Source: BRH-c32 sp041674625 (GTDB lineage Bacteria; Bacteroidota; Ignavibacteria; Ignavibacteriales; Melioribacteraceae). Taken from it: DNA of 64,000 nucleotides. The stretch's first letter is position 1. Every line of letters begins with the position of its first letter. The stretch covers positions 1-64,000 of the forward strand of contig JBAYVI010000001.1 in NCBI GenBank assembly GCA_041674625.1, given 5' to 3'. Shown piece by piece: positions 1 through 7,785 of the stretch. The notes beneath the pieces are model-generated. The model saw nothing but the letters and a program-made list of their open reading frames with translations, had not been told where the DNA came from and searched no databases. The translations under genes were made by a program, and so were the position numbers.

Positions 1-238
1 CATCTTTCTTGAATAAATCGAGTTTATATTTATTTTCCTGATTATATATTTTAATAAGTTCAGTCCTCTTTTCTATCTGTTCCTTGTTAAATGCTGATAA
101 ATAGAAACCACATTCAATGCAAAATTTTACCCCAGCACCGGAATAATTACCGCAATGAGGGCAACTATTTGATACAGGTGGTGGATATTTAGCTTCGCTA
201 ACATAATAACCATTTTTAAGTTTTTCGTAAATATTCAT
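1..238 (-). CDS. Zinc-ribbon protein, partial
   Basis: The reading frame starts at an ATG at 238 and runs off the left edge, so only about 79 N-terminal residues are seen. Two CxxC pairs (CPHCG and CIECG, about residues 26-46) form a zinc ribbon, followed by a lysine- and glutamate-rich helical stretch. This is the most downstream gene visible of the leftmost minus-strand run. Its function is unknown. Confidence 0.75.
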   Translation of the reverse strand, partial: MNIYEKLKNGYYVSEAKYPPPVSNSCPHCGNYSGAGVKFCIECGFYLSAFNKEQIEKRTELIKIYNQENKYKLDLFKKD

Positions 239-293
239 GGTGTTTATCCTTCGCAATTTCACCAACAATTTAGCAAACAATTTCATCTACAAT

Positions 294-995
294 TTAGCAA
301 GCAAATAAATCAGGGAGTTCAGCCTTCCCGTCAATCTCAGGAATATATTCCATATCAATTACTAATTCCCTCTGGTCTGATAAAACCAAGAGTTTATTAA
401 CTGGCAAGATTACATCATCAAGCCTCTTGTATCTACCCCTGTAGTCCCTTATGGACCTTTTTAAGTCTGTTCCATTGGTCGTCATATTGAGCTTCACCGT
501 TTTCAAAAGCCAGACGCCAATTATTGAACAAAGTGTACTATTGTATTCTTTTATATTAGATGTCGAAAGTACGACATAATTATTACTATGGTTGAGAAAA
601 GAGGCAAACGCTTTTACTTCTGACACCTTAGCTCTGTCCGACAGCCCAAGCAAATGGACCTCATCGAGAAAAAAAATGGAATTGGTCTTATCGCTTAAAT
701 GAGAAATACAAGAAACTTCAATTGCTTTTAGGTTTTTAGTTGCCCATTCTTGTGTTCGTTCTGTCAATCCATAAGTATAAATTTGAACACTTGGACAAAG
801 ATCATGAAAATTTTTCAACAGATACATTATCGAATTGGTCTTCCCGCTTGAGCCAACACCAGCCAATCCAGCTACGCGAACCCCTTCTGAGAATACTTGC
901 CTTAGTATAGGCTCTTGTTTCACAGCCATGCTTGAGACCGGAACAGCCGGAACACTTGGGGCGACTTCTTTTTTTGATTTCAATGTCCCGGCCAT
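294..995 (-). CDS. P-loop ATPase
   Basis: This 233-residue protein has a Walker A motif GVGSSGKT near residue 45 and a Walker B motif IFFLDEVH near residue 107, so it should bind and hydrolyse ATP. A low-complexity N-terminus rich in Pro, Val and Ser precedes the ATPase core. The Walker layout resembles small single-domain viral ATPases, but no helicase or packaging motifs are clear, so the role is open. The 3' end lies in a small direct repeat (CAATTTAGCAA twice between 265 and 301) that also sets its last codons. It is transcribed with the tRNA-like gene upstream. Confidence 0.75.
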   Translation of the reverse strand: MAGTLKSKKEVAPSVPAVPVSSMAVKQEPILRQVFSEGVRVAGLAGVGSSGKTNSIMYLLKNFHDLCPSVQIYTYGLTERTQEWATKNLKAIEVSCISHLSDKTNSIFFLDEVHLLGLSDRAKVSEVKAFASFLNHSNNYVVLSTSNIKEYNSTLCSIIGVWLLKTVKLNMTTNGTDLKRSIRDYRGRYKRLDDVILPVNKLLVLSDQRELVIDMEYIPEIDGKAELPDLFAC

Positions 996-1037
996 GATAA
1001 TACCTCTTTAATTTGTATTAATAAAAGTTTTGTTAAT

Positions 1038-1242
1038 CAACAATGGCAGGACTCGAACCTGCATAGGTCTTATGTGCTTCTCGATTCGGTCTTTGCAGTA
1101 TAGAGGAAATATCTGCATGAGCCTAAGTCTTACATCAATGCCTTTATCAACCAACCCCTACTGGCCCAGATTCGCATCTCTAAATGCCCCGGTTTCCGTC
1201 TACTCATTGGCCTATAGCGTCTACCAATTCCGCCACACTGTT
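1038..1242 (-). tRNA. Interrupted tRNA-Leu-like gene
   Basis: On the minus strand the first 26 bases form an acceptor 5' strand (AACAGTG), U8-G9 and a leucine-type D arm (GCGG...GACGC). The last 24 bases form a T arm (GCAGG/CCTGC with loop TTCGAGT), the matching acceptor strand CATTGTT (seven pairs, one G-U) and G73; CCA is not encoded. Between the arms lie about 150 bases instead of about 30. The sequence just before the T arm reads TAAGA-CCTAT, which fits an anticodon loop UAA and a stem to ATAGG at 1211-1215. No variable arm is visible. It may contain an intron-like insertion or be a degenerate tRNA. Confidence 0.45.
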
Positions 1243-1257
1243 GATTTCGTTATAGAT

Positions 1258-1286
1258 ATAATACAAAACTCTTAAGAGAATGTCAA
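1258..1286 (-). promoter_or_regulatory. Sigma-70 promoter (early)
   Basis: The minus strand shows TTGACA, a 17-base spacer and TATTAT. The spacer ends in TTAAGAGTTTTG, which recurs in other early promoters of the window. Predicted initiation lies just upstream of the tRNA-like gene. Confidence 0.75.
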
Positions 1287-1742
1287 CGAATTTCCTTAAA
1301 TTTAATCATCGCTTTTGCTCTTTCAATAGCGTCTTCTTTATTCAGATAAACTAAACCAGATTCCAAATGAACTATATCAAATGGAGAACCGTCCCAACCA
1401 TAATCCTCACAAAAATCATCTTCATCCGTACCGGAACATCCACTTATAGCTACGACCTGTGGCACATAATAATCATCACCAAATCTAGGCTCCTTCGTTT
1501 CCGGGGCAGGAACTTCAATCCCGTTTACGAGAATACTTTTCTTAGGATAAATAATTTTGTATAAGTCAATGCAAGCACACGAATCAAATCCCGCTGTTTC
1601 ACAAACACAACCATCATAAAAGCATCAATTATTCTCTTGTCTATACCCGCTTTTTCATAGCATTAGATACGGAACCAAGAATGAAGAAAGCGTTTCCGTC
1701 TTTCTCGGTTAATTTAACTTTTACCCCTTCACAAATAGGCAT
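1283..1742 (-). pseudogene. Frameshifted small phage protein gene
   Basis: A strong Shine-Dalgarno site (GGGAGG) precedes an ATG at 1742. The frame encodes 34 residues with the motif TEKDGNAFFILGSVSNAMKK and then stops. The next frame continues without a stop to 1283 through KAGIDKRIIDAFY and a Cys-rich acidic C-terminus. The junction is a run of five A residues near 1661-1665; one extra A would restore a single reading frame of about 150 codons. Either the gene is broken or the base call is wrong. The N-terminus resembles a common small phage protein of unknown function. Confidence 0.6.
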
Positions 1743-1780
1743 AAGCCCTCCCTTTGCAATTAGTATGTTTAGAAAAATAA

Positions 1781-2092
1781 TTACGGCTTAATGGCATCTA
1801 CCGCTTTAAGATTATAAATATGGTACTCATTCCCCCACCTCTGCAAACATCCAAGATAGGTAATTCCGTTATCGGGAACCTTATTAACTACATACCATAC
1901 ATGCGCTCCTCCATAATTCCAATTAACAGGAAATGTAAACCCGTATTGGTATCCTTCATATCCAATAATTTTAAATCCAGCTTGGCCCCAAACCCCTTCC
2001 GCATTTCCCTTAACATTTTCAAGATTGCTAGACGAACAACCAGACAACATTAGAACACCAACCAACAGCACAAACAGAATAATTTTCTTCAT
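1781..2092 (-). CDS. Lipoprotein
   Basis: The 103-residue product begins with a basic N-terminus, a hydrophobic core and the lipobox LSGC at residues 17-20, so it should be exported, lipidated on Cys20 and anchored in a membrane. The mature part is aromatic-rich and contains two further Cys-poor beta-like stretches. Phage lipoproteins often act in superinfection exclusion or receptor masking; that role is only inferred here. Confidence 0.75.
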   Translation of the reverse strand: MKKIILFVLLVGVLMLSGCSSSNLENVKGNAEGVWGQAGFKIIGYEGYQYGFTFPVNWNYGGAHVWYVVNKVPDNGITYLGCLQRWGNEYHIYNLKAVDAIKP

Positions 2093-2117
2093 TTTCTTTC
2101 TCCAATTTATTAAAGTT

Positions 2118-2474
2118 TTAAACGCCTTTTACTACACTCTTCTTAGGAGTAGCTTTAATTGCCGCTTTCGGAGTCTGCATTACTTTCTTCTTAGCTGTTG
2201 CGGCTGCTTTACCAACAATAGATTCCTGTACTTTATCAACCTTCTTGGCCTGTACAGGAGGATTTTTCAGCGTCAGATTAAAAGAAATATTCTCCTGTAC
2301 TTCATAAATTGCTGAGGTTCTTCCACGCTGCTTATCGCGTTTCTCCAACTTCCCAATCTGTTTTGCAGAACCATTCGCTTTAGCGTATTTCATAAACAAA
2401 TTCGCATCTACGATTCCCAACTTTTCGCCGTTCAACAAACATTCCTCTGCCAACTGCTTAATTGTTACCTGCAT
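2118..2474 (-). CDS. Hypothetical protein with Lys/Ala-rich tail
   Basis: The N-terminal 70 residues look globular (MQVTIKQLAEE start, SAKQIGKLEKRDKQRG). The C-terminal 45 residues are dominated by Lys, Ala, Thr and Pro (KAAATAKKKV, KAAIKATPKK), like a histone H1-type tail. Nonspecific nucleic-acid binding is a reasonable inference. The start has a good Shine-Dalgarno site (GGGAGAAACAAA). Confidence 0.65.
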   Translation of the reverse strand: MQVTIKQLAEECLLNGEKLGIVDANLFMKYAKANGSAKQIGKLEKRDKQRGRTSAIYEVQENISFNLTLKNPPVQAKKVDKVQESIVGKAAATAKKKVMQTPKAAIKATPKKSVVKGV

Positions 2475-2518
2475 TTTGTTTCTCCCTTTGATTTTGTGGT
2501 TATACTTTCTTCAAATTA

Positions 2519-3199
2519 TTAATATTTATTTGACTTTCCAGAATTACAGTTAAAACATAGAGTTTGTAGGTTACTCTCTTCTGTTTCTCCTCCTTTCTCC
2601 CATGGAATTTTATGATCAACCTGCAACCGAGTCCCAATGTTTAATGCAGGAGAGTCTCCACATTTGACACATCTAAAATTATCTCTTTTTAAAACAAAAT
2701 ATCTCAAGGAAAGATTAATATTCCTATTAGTTTTATGGACGACGCTAATAGATTTTTCAATATTATTTTCGGCAAGGTCGAGTTTTATTTCTTCAATTGG
2801 TATTGAGCATTTCCACGACATGAATTCAAGACAAATCTCATACCAATTCTTTTTAAATGTTCTCCTATATTGCGAACATGATATAGGAGAAAGAGGTTGT
2901 TTCATTTCTTTTGACCGAGGCTGCCTTCCAATTTCTTCCCAGACTTTGTTTAAATTAATGAATAATAATTCTTTTGTTGTTCTTTTATTATATTTCGGTT
3001 CAAGTTCTGCCTTTTTACAAAAATCATGCCACGTTTTAAAAATTCTTTGAATTGTTCCTTCTGATATACTCATCCAAGTACAAAATTGCGCAGATGATAT
3101 ATTTTTAATTTTATTGTCATTTGCATATTTTTTAAGAGCGGTCAGTAGCTCTTCCTCGGTATATGTATTGTACCTTTTTATTTCTAAATTTCCTTTCAC
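2519..3199 (-). CDS. HNH homing endonuclease
   Basis: The 226-residue protein ends in an HNH nuclease: CVKCGD, then LQVDHKIPWEKGG, then NLQTLCFNCNSGKS, with the catalytic DH, the Asn and the zinc Cys pairs all present. The N-terminal 150 residues contain helix-turn-helix-like repeats likely to bind DNA. It starts with GTG at 3199, whose G is the last base of the upstream TAG, so translation is coupled to the HTH gene. It probably cuts alleles that lack the element and promotes its spread. Confidence 0.85.
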   Translation of the reverse strand: MKGNLEIKRYNTYTEEELLTALKKYANDNKIKNISSAQFCTWMSISEGTIQRIFKTWHDFCKKAELEPKYNKRTTKELLFINLNKVWEEIGRQPRSKEMKQPLSPISCSQYRRTFKKNWYEICLEFMSWKCSIPIEEIKLDLAENNIEKSISVVHKTNRNINLSLRYFVLKRDNFRCVKCGDSPALNIGTRLQVDHKIPWEKGGETEESNLQTLCFNCNSGKSNKY

Positions 3200-3384
3200 T
3201 ACTCCTCCTTCTCTCGATACCCTCCATCAAATGCTCGTATAAGTTTTGCTACAGGTTCGGGAATTTGCTTTTCATTTCTGATATAGCCGTGTATAGTTCT
3301 TTCTCCAACCCCAATTCTTTTAGCTAATTCTCTCTTGTTCCAGCCAAGTCGTTTCCTAATTTCGTCCATTTCTATATAATTCAT
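3199..3384 (-). CDS. Small HTH regulator (XRE type)
   Basis: This 61-residue protein is one helix-turn-helix: the segment from GWNKRELAKRIGV to TIHGYIRNEKQIP matches the Cro/C1 fold. It is clearly related to the HTH protein at 18241 (shared KRELA and ERTIHGY). The start has AAGGAGGAAAT. A sigma-28-type promoter lies 20 bases upstream and an endonuclease gene follows, exactly as at 18.2 kb. It may repress its own promoter. Confidence 0.8.
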   Translation of the reverse strand: MNYIEMDEIRKRLGWNKRELAKRIGVGERTIHGYIRNEKQIPEPVAKLIRAFDGGYREKEE

Positions 3385-3403
3385 ATTTCCTCCTTAATAT
3401 ATC

Positions 3404-3431
3404 TTATCGGCATAATGTATGCAATACTTTA
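3404..3431 (-). promoter_or_regulatory. Sigma-28 (FliA-type) promoter
   Basis: The minus strand reads TAAAGTAT, 12 bases, GCCGATAA. The -10 octamer matches the enteric FliA consensus perfectly and the -35 in seven of eight positions. The expected start site is about 15 bases upstream of the HTH gene. Confidence 0.8.
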
Positions 3432-3570
3432 ACATTATTTTGGTTAGTGGACAAATTATTTTACATTATCAACGAATTGATAACGGAAGTACGCGACTCT
3501 TCTTAGCCAAGCGGCTTATTTTATGCGCTAGCGATTTAAGGATGCCAATGCAACCCACATTATCAAATTA

Positions 3571-3831
3571 TTAATAAATCTGTTTCAGTCCCTTAATCTC
3601 ATTTTCTAGACTCACTGATTTTTCTTTGATTCCATTTTCTTCGTCCATAGTGGTAAAACTAGGGCAGTCAAGATCATAAACTCTTACATCTAAAATTTCA
3701 TCGGAGTGAACTGCCTGAACTATACCCCCTTCAATATGGATAATTACCCTTGTCATTTTCTTCCCTCTATTTAGTGGTGGGCCATTTTCATCTTCCCCGG
3801 CCCAGATAATCCGTCCAGATAATCCGTTCAT
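3571..3831 (-). CDS. Hypothetical phage protein
   Basis: The core starts at an internal ATG at 3756 (MTRVIIHIEGGIVQAVHSDE) and resembles a short protein family common in phages, of unknown function. The frame extends upstream to an ATG at 3831 that also has a strong Shine-Dalgarno site (AAGGAGAATTT), adding 25 residues rich in Gly. Both starts look usable. The extra DNA carries a tandem GGATTATCTGG repeat, so the longer form may be a later extension. Confidence 0.6.
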   Translation of the reverse strand: MNGLSGRIIWAGEDENGPPLNRGKKMTRVIIHIEGGIVQAVHSDEILDVRVYDLDCPSFTTMDEENGIKEKSVSLENEIKGLKQIY

Positions 3832-3840
3832 AAATTCTCC

Positions 3841-3990
3841 TTATAATGACTTCTGGATTTCAGAACGTAAGCGTTCTACTTCCCCAGCCCAATAAGACAA
3901 ACCGTGAAAATCAACGTTGCTGTTTGCGTGTTCAACTAGCCATATTACACTCTTTTTCGCATATTCCAGTTTTTCTATCAACGTGTTCAT
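3841..3990 (-). CDS. Small conserved phage protein
   Basis: A 49-residue frame starts at an ATG at 3990 with GGAGGAATTT upstream and ends 10 bases before the next gene. The sequence (LIEKLEYAKKSVIWLVEHAN, FHGLSYWAGEVERLRSEI) is amphipathic and helical and is of a type often seen in phage early regions. No function is known. Confidence 0.7.
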   Translation of the reverse strand: MNTLIEKLEYAKKSVIWLVEHANSNVDFHGLSYWAGEVERLRSEIQKSL

Positions 3991-4009
3991 AAATTCCTCC
4001 TTTATATCC

Positions 4010-4216
4010 TTAAAGCTTGTCGCTATGATGATAAGATCCTTCTCCTAAATAAACCCTATCCCCATTGCTCCATTCGGAACTAAGAGCTTTACAAGTCAAT
4101 CCTTTTCCTAATTGGACTTGTGCAACAAAAGCGGAAACTGATACGCCATAAATATCTATATAAATAAATTCAGTTCCTTTCATAGCTAGGACTTCTTCAG
4201 GTGTAAGATCGTTCAT
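4010..4216 (-). CDS. Small protein, paralogue of 6754-7080
   Basis: The start is the ATG at 4216 (AAGGAGAACAAA). The 68-residue protein shares the pattern GTEF-Y...G...A-V...G-TC-L with the product at 6754-7080, so the two are paralogues. No known domain is recognised; the predicted fold is a small beta-rich domain. Confidence 0.65.
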   Translation of the reverse strand: MNDLTPEEVLAMKGTEFIYIDIYGVSVSAFVAQVQLGKGLTCKALSSEWSNGDRVYLGEGSYHHSDKL

Positions 4217-4232
4217 TTTGTTCTCCTTATTT

Positions 4233-4538
4233 TTAATCATTCATTTGTTTTGTACAAAGAACATACCACATATCTCTGAATTCAGAGATAACAACCCCTG
4301 TATTATGCCTATTGGAATATTGCGGATATTCATAAGCGTTCAGAATAATAGTCTCGAACAATTTACTCCCATTTGCTGCTTGGATTAGACTTGAAAGGGG
4401 GACGCCTTGTTGTCTTGCGTGCATTGCTTTTTCGGCATAAATAGAAACATGACGACAAAAACTCTCATTGCTTTCCGCAAAAGAATTTGAATAAGTAAAA
4501 ACTGTCAAAATGATAATTACTATTTTTAAAGTTTTCAT
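4233..4538 (-). CDS. Small exported protein
   Basis: The product of 101 residues (start ATG 4538, AGGGGATGACG upstream) has a signal peptide: basic start, hydrophobic core, and a likely cleavage site after SNSFA. Two Cys in the mature chain could form a disulfide in the periplasm. The pattern AMHARQQGVPLSSLIQ resembles a family of small phage periplasmic proteins without known function. Confidence 0.65.
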   Translation of the reverse strand: MKTLKIVIIILTVFTYSNSFAESNESFCRHVSIYAEKAMHARQQGVPLSSLIQAANGSKLFETIILNAYEYPQYSNRHNTGVVISEFRDMWYVLCTKQMND

Positions 4539-4575
4539 CGTCATCCCCTTGAATTGGAATTAACCTATTACAGCT

Positions 4576-4604
4576 ATTGTACAAAACTCTTAATGCTTTG
4601 TCAA
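4576..4604 (-). promoter_or_regulatory. Sigma-70 promoter (early)
   Basis: TTGACA, 17 bases, TACAAT on the minus strand, with the recurrent TTAAGAGTTTTG spacer segment. It drives the exported-protein gene and those after it. Confidence 0.75.
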
Positions 4605-4646
4605 CGTTTTATTTCTCCCATCTCGGTCTTGAAGTACTGCAACCAT

Positions 4647-4688
4647 TCAGTCAGGGCAATCTCTTACATCATCGAGAAATATTTTCAT
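4647..4688 (-). pseudogene. Remnant of a receiver-domain gene
   Basis: An ATG at 4688 opens a 13-codon frame, MKIFLDDVRDCPD, then stops. This matches the start of the small cyclic-phosphate-processing receiver-like phage proteins (MKIFLDDVR...). The following bases do not continue the domain clearly. There is no good Shine-Dalgarno site, so this is probably a decayed fragment. Confidence 0.35.
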
Positions 4689-4694
4689 TTTAAT

Positions 4695-5000
4695 CTACTT
4701 TAATTTATTTTCAATTAGTTCTTCAATCCCTTCTGTCAACTCTCTTACTTTTTCTTCAAACGGATCTAGAATATCATTTTTCATCTCTTGAACCATTTTC
4801 TTAGCTTCTTTTTCTACCAACCCATCGAATTCTTCCTCTAGTCTCGACAACGCTTTTTCTGGATTTATTTCTACTCCATTTATCTGCATTGTAATAACTC
4901 TCGGGATGCTCTTTATCTCTTCCGTTATATCTATTCCAGACAATGCAGAAATCATAAACCAATGATGAAATGATTTTGTGTCAGTAAATTTATTTTCCAT
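4695..5000 (-). CDS. Conserved phage protein with coiled coil
   Basis: A 101-residue acidic protein. The N-terminus (TDTKSFHHWFMISALSGIDITEEI) is a recognisable conserved phage segment of unknown function, and residues 48-101 are charged heptad-like helices. The Shine-Dalgarno site is AAGGAGGATTAA. Confidence 0.65.
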   Translation of the reverse strand: MENKFTDTKSFHHWFMISALSGIDITEEIKSIPRVITMQINGVEINPEKALSRLEEEFDGLVEKEAKKMVQEMKNDILDPFEEKVRELTEGIEELIENKLK

Positions 5001-5011
5001 TTAATCCTCCT

Positions 5012-5155
5012 TTAATTATTATTCCAATAATCTGAGATGAATTTCATTTGTTCGGCGTATGCTTCACACCATGACATCAATCCGGGTTGAGGATCAGAAA
5101 GAAGAGAATTTAAAATCTTAACCCTATCTTGAAGGTCCATAAATTTAACTGTCAT
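5012..5155 (-). CDS. Small hypothetical protein
   Basis: The start is taken as the ATG at 5155, which has AGGAGAATTAAA upstream; a longer frame to 5200 lacks such a site and would overlap the upstream gene. The 47-residue product is mostly helical. It starts directly after the upstream gene's stop, which suggests coupling. Confidence 0.55.
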   Translation of the reverse strand: MTVKFMDLQDRVKILNSLLSDPQPGLMSWCEAYAEQMKFISDYWNNN

Positions 5156-5156
5156 T

Positions 5157-5366
5157 TTAATTCTCCTCGTTAATATCTTCATCCTCAAGACCTTCCGCAA
5201 CTTGTCTACACAAACGGACGAACCTTTTCATACCTGCGGCTTCGTATTCTGAAGAAGCATATTTAATCATTTTCCAAATATCCCAATCGTTCTCATTCAG
5301 GACATTAATACAATCCGCAATATCTTTACTCGTATTTTCAAACCGGCAATAGCTCATGTTAGGCAT
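5157..5366 (-). CDS. Conserved MSYCRF-type small protein
   Basis: A 69-residue protein beginning MPNMSYCRFENT, a start shared by many small phage and bacterial proteins of unknown function. It has a good Shine-Dalgarno site (AGGAGAGAACT). The rest is helical and acidic. Confidence 0.7.
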   Translation of the reverse strand: MPNMSYCRFENTSKDIADCINVLNENDWDIWKMIKYASSEYEAAGMKRFVRLCRQVAEGLEDEDINEEN

Positions 5367-5375
5367 AGTTCTCTC

Positions 5376-6077
5376 CTATTTAATTTGAATTATATCTTTA
5401 TACAAAGCATGAAAAATCCCATCTATATTTTCATCTTCGTGAAAATGACCAAAAAACATTTTTCTGAATGAAACAAATTGAATTATCTCTTCAAAATACT
5501 TATTTAAATTTTCCAGCTTATCACCATAAGAGACACCGCAAATAGTACCTAATCTTTTCAAAACAGAAATAGGACAAGTATGCCCTACAATATAATCAAC
5601 TTTATTCCCTACTTTCTCAAGATTATCTAACCCTTCTGACAATTCTTGATAATTAGGTTCTTCTTCAGCCCACCATGAAATCCATTCTGTCCTATGCTGT
5701 TTATCAATACTTTTCGCGCCACCCATTACGAAGAAAGTATTTTCGTTTATATTGTAAACTTGTCCTCTTCGTAAATGAAAAATTGAATCGTGTACTTGGC
5801 CTACAATGCCACCGAATTTTTCTACCCTGGGAAGATTGTTTAAACGGGTGAAATTGCAATGATTACCATCGCAAAATACTGTTGTCCATGGGCGATCATT
5901 CAGCCAATTCAACCAATACGTTTCGTCTTTATCTGGGGTGTTGAGCCAAATCCCACCGAAATCTCCTGTGATAATGCAGACATCTTCTTTTGTCAGGATT
6001 CTACCCAAAGGCCAATTCTTAAAGCTGAATCGTTTAAAGTAGCCGTGGGTATCACCTGAGATAAAAATCTTGTTCAT
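5376..6077 (-). CDS. Calcineurin-like metallophosphatase
   Basis: The 233-residue protein carries the metallophosphatase signature in order: GDTHG (about 8-12), GDFGG (38-42), GNHCN (70s), GHTC (about 165) and GHFH (near 211). These supply the two-metal site. Likely substrates are phosphomonoesters, phosphodiesters or nucleotides; which one cannot be told. Phage members sometimes act on 2',3'-cyclic ends or dinucleotide signals, which is unproven here. Confidence 0.85.
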   Translation of the reverse strand: MNKIFISGDTHGYFKRFSFKNWPLGRILTKEDVCIITGDFGGIWLNTPDKDETYWLNWLNDRPWTTVFCDGNHCNFTRLNNLPRVEKFGGIVGQVHDSIFHLRRGQVYNINENTFFVMGGAKSIDKQHRTEWISWWAEEEPNYQELSEGLDNLEKVGNKVDYIVGHTCPISVLKRLGTICGVSYGDKLENLNKYFEEIIQFVSFRKMFFGHFHEDENIDGIFHALYKDIIQIK

Positions 6078-6085
6078 ACCGTATC

Positions 6086-6223
6086 CTAATGAAGATTCTC
6101 AATTAACCTAATATCCATGCCATGTAATCCTGTTTCCTTTATAAATTTCTCGATTGTTTCCCAAATATTATCATTAGTTTTCGATTCCCAAACAGTGCCG
6201 TTGTAGCAAGTAATTCTATACAT
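6086..6223 (-). CDS. Small hypothetical protein
   Basis: A 45-codon frame (start MYRITCYNGTVWES) begins at an ATG at 6223, just downstream of a sigma-70 promoter, and ends nine bases before the metallophosphatase start. The upstream purine-rich AAGAAGAAAAG is a modest ribosome site. No domain is recognised. Confidence 0.55.
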   Translation of the reverse strand: MYRITCYNGTVWESKTNDNIWETIEKFIKETGLHGMDIRLIENLH

Positions 6224-6247
6224 AATCTTTTCTTCTTAATGAAGAGT

Positions 6248-6276
6248 ACTATACAAAATTTATAAGAAAATTACAA
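6248..6276 (-). promoter_or_regulatory. Sigma-70 promoter (weaker)
   Basis: TTGTAA, 17 bases, TATAGT on the minus strand, with the same AT-rich spacer style as the other early promoters. It lies 25 bases upstream of the small gene at 6086-6223. Confidence 0.6.
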
Positions 6277-6331
6277 GATATTATTTCTTAATTCAAAAAT
6301 AAATTGCTGGCCTTTATTTAATGTTTTTAAG

Positions 6332-6538
6332 TTATATCGACAACCCATTGTCTGACATATATTCAAAATCGCCATTGGTTAATTGATCTTCCCGACAACG
6401 TAAATTCAGATAGCCATTCTCTACTTTTTTACTAAAACAATGCAATCCTTCACAGAACCCATACCAGATAAAGAACTATATTTTGTATCAATAAATTCAT
6501 GTTTATAAAAAAGTCCACGGTCCAGGTGTATGTTTCAT
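6332..6538 (-). pseudogene. Decayed phage protein gene
   Basis: An ATG at 6538, overlapping the upstream stop, encodes MKHTPGPWTFL and stops. That opening is typical of an abundant small phage protein. The same strand keeps coding-like sequence in other frames to 6332 (VENGYLNLRCREDQLTNGD near the end). At least one or two indels separate the pieces, so the gene is probably inactive. Confidence 0.45.
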
Positions 6539-6735
6539 ATATTGTTCCTTTTATATTTCCTAAAATTAGGATGATTCTCAATTTCTGTATTGATTGGAAG
6601 TTCTGCTATTTGAGCATAAACATAAATTTTCTTATATCCCTTACCAATATTTTGACGAGATACTTCGACATCTATACTTCCTATGATTTTTCCTTCCTTA
6701 GTAACTAGATTTACTCTCATTTCTTTGTTTTTCAT
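6535..6735 (-). CDS. Small hypothetical protein
   Basis: The start is the ATG at 6735 with AGGAGTGATT upstream. The 66-residue protein has alternating beta-like segments (VTKEGKIIGSIDVEV, KKIYVYAQIAELP). It follows the 6754-7080 gene. The function is unknown. Confidence 0.6.
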   Translation of the reverse strand: MKNKEMRVNLVTKEGKIIGSIDVEVSRQNIGKGYKKIYVYAQIAELPINTEIENHPNFRKYKRNNI

Positions 6736-6753
6736 AATCACTCCTTTTACAAT

Positions 6754-7080
6754 TTAAACAAATGCACAATTTGGTCGCCCTGCATATACTGAGCTAGGAA
6801 CATACATCCCTGTATCTCTTATTTCAGCAAGGCATTCCAAAGATGTATGCGGAGTATGTTTTTTAAAATCAGCACTCAAAACGCAAAATGTCCCGTCTTC
6901 CTCTGTCATTCCTCTACTAGGCGTCCAGCCATTACGGGTATAAGTATCAAGAGACATACACGTAAACCCAATTTTAGGATCGAACTTATTGACATATGCC
7001 TGGATAGTATCACCATCAGGATAAACATAGGTGAACTCGGTTCCTACCATTGCCTTTGCTTCTTCGATTGTTACTTGCAT
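6754..7080 (-). CDS. Small protein, paralogue of 4010-4216
   Basis: The start is the ATG at 7080 (AGGAGAACACAA). The 108-residue protein shares GTEF-Y..DG...AYV...GFTCMSL with the shorter product at 4010-4216, then adds an extra 40 residues. It is probably a duplicated accessory gene. The function is unknown. Confidence 0.65.
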   Translation of the reverse strand: MQVTIEEAKAMVGTEFTYVYPDGDTIQAYVNKFDPKIGFTCMSLDTYTRNGWTPSRGMTEEDGTFCVLSADFKKHTPHTSLECLAEIRDTGMYVPSSVYAGRPNCAFV

Positions 7081-7108
7081 TTGTGTTCTCCTTTTCAAAT
7101 TATGGTAT

Positions 7109-7137
7109 ATTCTATAAAATATTTAAAACTTTGTCAA
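7109..7137 (-). promoter_or_regulatory. Sigma-70 promoter
   Basis: TTGACA, 17 bases, TAGAAT on the minus strand, about 30 bases upstream of the gene starting at 7080. Confidence 0.7.
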
Positions 7138-7140
7138 TGG

Positions 7141-7785
7141 TTATTTGATTTTCAACATAATAGCTTCTTGCACGTATTCAGGCAAGCATTTAATTCTTTC
7201 TGAATTTATTTCTTTATAATCATAACCCTTAACTTTTGAATCCATATAATTTAAAAGCCATAGGAATGGAGACTTAACCCATTTGGAAAGAAATTCACCA
7301 TTAGCTTCCATTTCATTAATACATAATCTAAACCCCTCTCTTATATCTCTTGATCCCTCGTATACTTCAATTCCATTAATTTCTTCAGCAAAACCGCTAG
7401 AACACCGATCCATTGCGCTTCTAGGGCCTTTATAATTAAAATAGGCCGTTCCGCCATTAATGGAAGTATCATCATGATAAGAATCACAGAATATCAAGAT
7501 TCCATCTCTCCAGAAAATACGATATTTATCTTCCGTCCCTTGAATATCAACACAAGACAACATAATGAATCCCATATTCTCAATTACACCCAAGAATTCC
7601 ATTAATGACTGACCACAATAGGTATCTTTATTTTCAGAAAGGACTTTTCGTTTATTTTGATTATGATCAAGGTGCAAGATAAATCCTAAGTCAGAGGTGA
7701 AACTATCCTTTTTATAACTTTTGCCAGTGATTTTCTCAGCTTCAGAAAGCGGGTCAAAACTCAACAAGGATTTAATGTCGTTCAT
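7141..7785 (-). CDS. Hypothetical protein (214 residues)
   Basis: The start is the ATG at 7785, with a strong AAGGAGGAAAAAA site. The protein has mixed alpha-beta composition and no motif I recognise. The first 14 bases overlap the end of the zinc-ribbon gene upstream, so the two are probably co-translated. Confidence 0.65.
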   Translation of the reverse strand: MNDIKSLLSFDPLSEAEKITGKSYKKDSFTSDLGFILHLDHNQNKRKVLSENKDTYCGQSLMEFLGVIENMGFIMLSCVDIQGTEDKYRIFWRDGILIFCDSYHDDTSINGGTAYFNYKGPRSAMDRCSSGFAEEINGIEVYEGSRDIREGFRLCINEMEANGEFLSKWVKSPFLWLLNYMDSKVKGYDYKEINSERIKCLPEYVQEAIMLKIK

